Of a stretch of DNA of 64,000 bases, positions 62,406-64,000 are shown in pieces. This DNA is from Erythrocercus mccallii (lineage: Eukaryota > Chordata > Aves > Passeriformes > Dicruridae): contig VZRG01001547.1 of the NCBI GenBank assembly GCA_013397435.1, positions 107,375 through 171,374 of the forward strand, read 5' to 3'. The notes below the pieces were generated by a model. It was not told the DNA's origin, did no database searches, and worked only from the letters and a program-made list of their open reading frames with translations. The position numbers and the translations under genes were made by a program. Numbering within the stretch: position 1 is the stretch's first letter; each line of letters begins with the position of its first letter.

Positions 62406-63760
62406 TGTTCTTTATGTAATGACAGCCATGGTACTTTTCAAATCTTATTTTTAACAAAGAATCATGTTACAGATTATATATTTTCAGAAGACGAAAAAAT
62501 CTGTGTTAAAGATGTCTCAAATTAAAAGGCAGTAATATACAGTACAAACCCATTTACAGTTTACAGTACAAACCCATAGCAGGAACAACCATGGAGATGG
62601 TAATTTAAACTACTAAAAACTTTCTGTTGAGGAATTTCTACAGAACAAATTTTGCATCAGGACAGAAGTCAGTATATGTTGGACTAAGTCTGTACTGATT
62701 TTCTCAGACTTCACTTCCTAAAGCACTACAGACAGCTATAAAACTCTGACCTCACACTGAAGAAACAATTCTGTTGAAGTTACCATTTTGAGTGAGCTGA
62801 CTGTAATGTCATAGTTTGTGTGAAATATCATCCTGATGCTACCTGCCAGAGAAATTTTTAAGAATATTTATCACTTGAACAAAGTTTGAAAGAATATTTG
62901 AACACATTCTGCATTTTTTTTTCCAAAAAGCTTTAGAATTGCTTTAAAAAGGAATTATGTGGGTACAAATTCATAACAGGAATTAGTTTGTTACTATCAT
63001 GGTTTTAATGTATTTTTCTAATATTTCTATTTCACTCATGTGATTTCAAGATAAAACCCACAGCAAAGTTTTAATTTCATTCATGCTACTATCATATTTG
63101 TAAAAAAACAATATATACATCTAGAGGAGAAAAGCAATGTGTCCTTCTATTTTAATAGTAATCAGTTAAAATCAGTATTGTATTTATATTACACACTCTT
63201 GCAGCAAACAGCTTTGCTGTTTGAAGCAAGCTTCATCTCACTTGTTTGGGAATCTCTGATTCTGAAACCAGGGACTCAAATCATTACTCCAAATACATAC
63301 TGGCATAATTTCTGAGGGCCTTTTCCTTTATAATAGATTATTTATGATAACTCAGATTATATCAGAGAAGTAATTCCATGTTTCCTATAGGAATGAAGAG
63401 CTTGCATCAATCAGTGATTTTTGGCAAAGTAAATTTACTTGTAGGTTCTGAAGTAGTGATCAGTTATATTACTAAATTCAGAAGGCAGTAGATCTGTGAT
63501 ACAATTAAGACAAAATTAATTAAAGTCTTGGAAATATTTTTTTCTTTCACTGTTATTTTATTTAAGTGTTGATTCAAGTACATATCCTCAATGTGGCAAC
63601 TCTGGGGTTAGTTCCGGAAGATGAAGAAATGTGGCCAACTGTTTATAAATAAAGATAGAAGTTTCTAGTATCATCCTCCGAGAGACACAGGACTGAAAGG
63701 TGGGGAAAAGTAGGTTCCTCTCTGCTCCCCAAGATTAACATCACCAAAACTTAAAGCAGT
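62406..63760. other. Intergenic AT-rich sequence
   Basis: No gene recognised. A 16-bp unit, TACAGTACAAACCCAT, occurs at 62538-62553 and again at 62562-62577. Confidence 0.6.
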
Positions 63761-64000
63761 AACAAAGTTCACACGCACAGACACCCAGACACATACGCGC
63801 CCTGGTATACAGCTGTGTTGCTCATCCTAAAGCTCGCCACTAGAAAGCAAGTGCGAAAGCAAGTCCACGCTCTGCTAAAGAAACACAGAAACCTTTTTGT
63901 CCTATCCGAGCGAGGCTTTTTTGTGAACGAAAACCCTCTCTCGTGGGAAAATGTCCTCCGGGGTGTGCCCGCGAGCAGAGCCGGGTCAGCCCGGCGGGGG
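63761..64000. promoter_or_regulatory. Left edge of a CpG island, possibly a neighbouring promoter
   Basis: After about 20 kb of CpG-poor DNA, CpGs become frequent (CACGCACAG, TACGCGCCC, GAGCGAGG, CCCGCGAGCAGAGCCGGG, CCGGCGGGGG) and the window ends in strongly GC-rich sequence. In human 9p24, GLDC is divergent from KDM4C on this side, so this could be the GLDC promoter. No GLDC coding sequence is visible. The sequence supports only the composition change. Confidence 0.5.

Noticed and set aside
1..64000. W-chromosome origin
   Set aside because: KDM4C exons are fully intact and LTR density is moderate rather than extreme. I know of no established W gametolog of this gene. Read depth in males and females would settle it.
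1..64000. tRNA, rRNA, snoRNA or CRISPR-like arrays
   Set aside because: No convincing A-box/B-box pairs with cloverleaf potential, no rRNA words and no spaced repeat arrays were seen. Covariance-model searches were not possible.

Overview
The window looks like nuclear DNA from a bird. It is AT-rich and intron-rich, it carries CR1 LINE fragments of avian type, and it holds several solo LTRs of the kind found in avian endogenous retroviruses. The only protein-coding gene I can establish is the 5' part of KDM4C (JMJD2C, a JmjN/JmjC histone H3K9/H3K36 demethylase) on the minus strand. I spliced five coding exons by eye: 30159-30323, 24251-24426, 21376-21490, 13145-13338 and 5072-5121. They join in frame into residues 1-226 with no stop or frameshift. 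They include the JmjN domain and the first part of the JmjC domain: the iron ligands H190 and E192, and the 2-oxoglutarate/substrate residues Y134, N200 and K208. The rest of the gene, including the third iron ligand, lies to the left of position 1. KDM4C is Z-linked in birds as far as I know, so a Z-chromosome origin is likely but is not shown by the sequence.

Layout. 1-30323 is KDM4C exons 2-6 with large introns. 30324 to about 41940 is intron 1. About 41590-42420 is a CpG island that should contain the KDM4C promoter and non-coding exon 1, with an NRF1-type site, two CACGTG E-boxes, an ETS-like site and GC boxes. 42.4-64 kb is intergenic and is where most of the retroviral LTR remnants sit (43.3-54.3 kb), plus a CR1 reverse-transcriptase fragment at 61.7-62.4 kb. 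CpG density rises again in the last 200 bases. By human 9p24 synteny, the gene divergent from KDM4C is GLDC, so this edge may be the start of its promoter. That is inference only.

Three observations deserve most attention. (1) A 146-bp inverted repeat at 8606-8751 and 10088-10233 (143/146 matching, no indels, 1336-bp spacer) lies in intron 5 and matches no repeat family I recognise. (2) The same intron 5 appears to be a GC-AG intron: only the GCAAGT donor keeps the conserved reading frame. (3) One LTR (50516-51217) sits inside what looks like an older LTR-type element (about 50234-51892) and is flanked by a near-perfect 5-bp target duplication.

I found no CRISPR array, operon, rRNA or convincing tRNA, as expected for a vertebrate intron/intergenic window. 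I cannot name repeat subfamilies without a library search.
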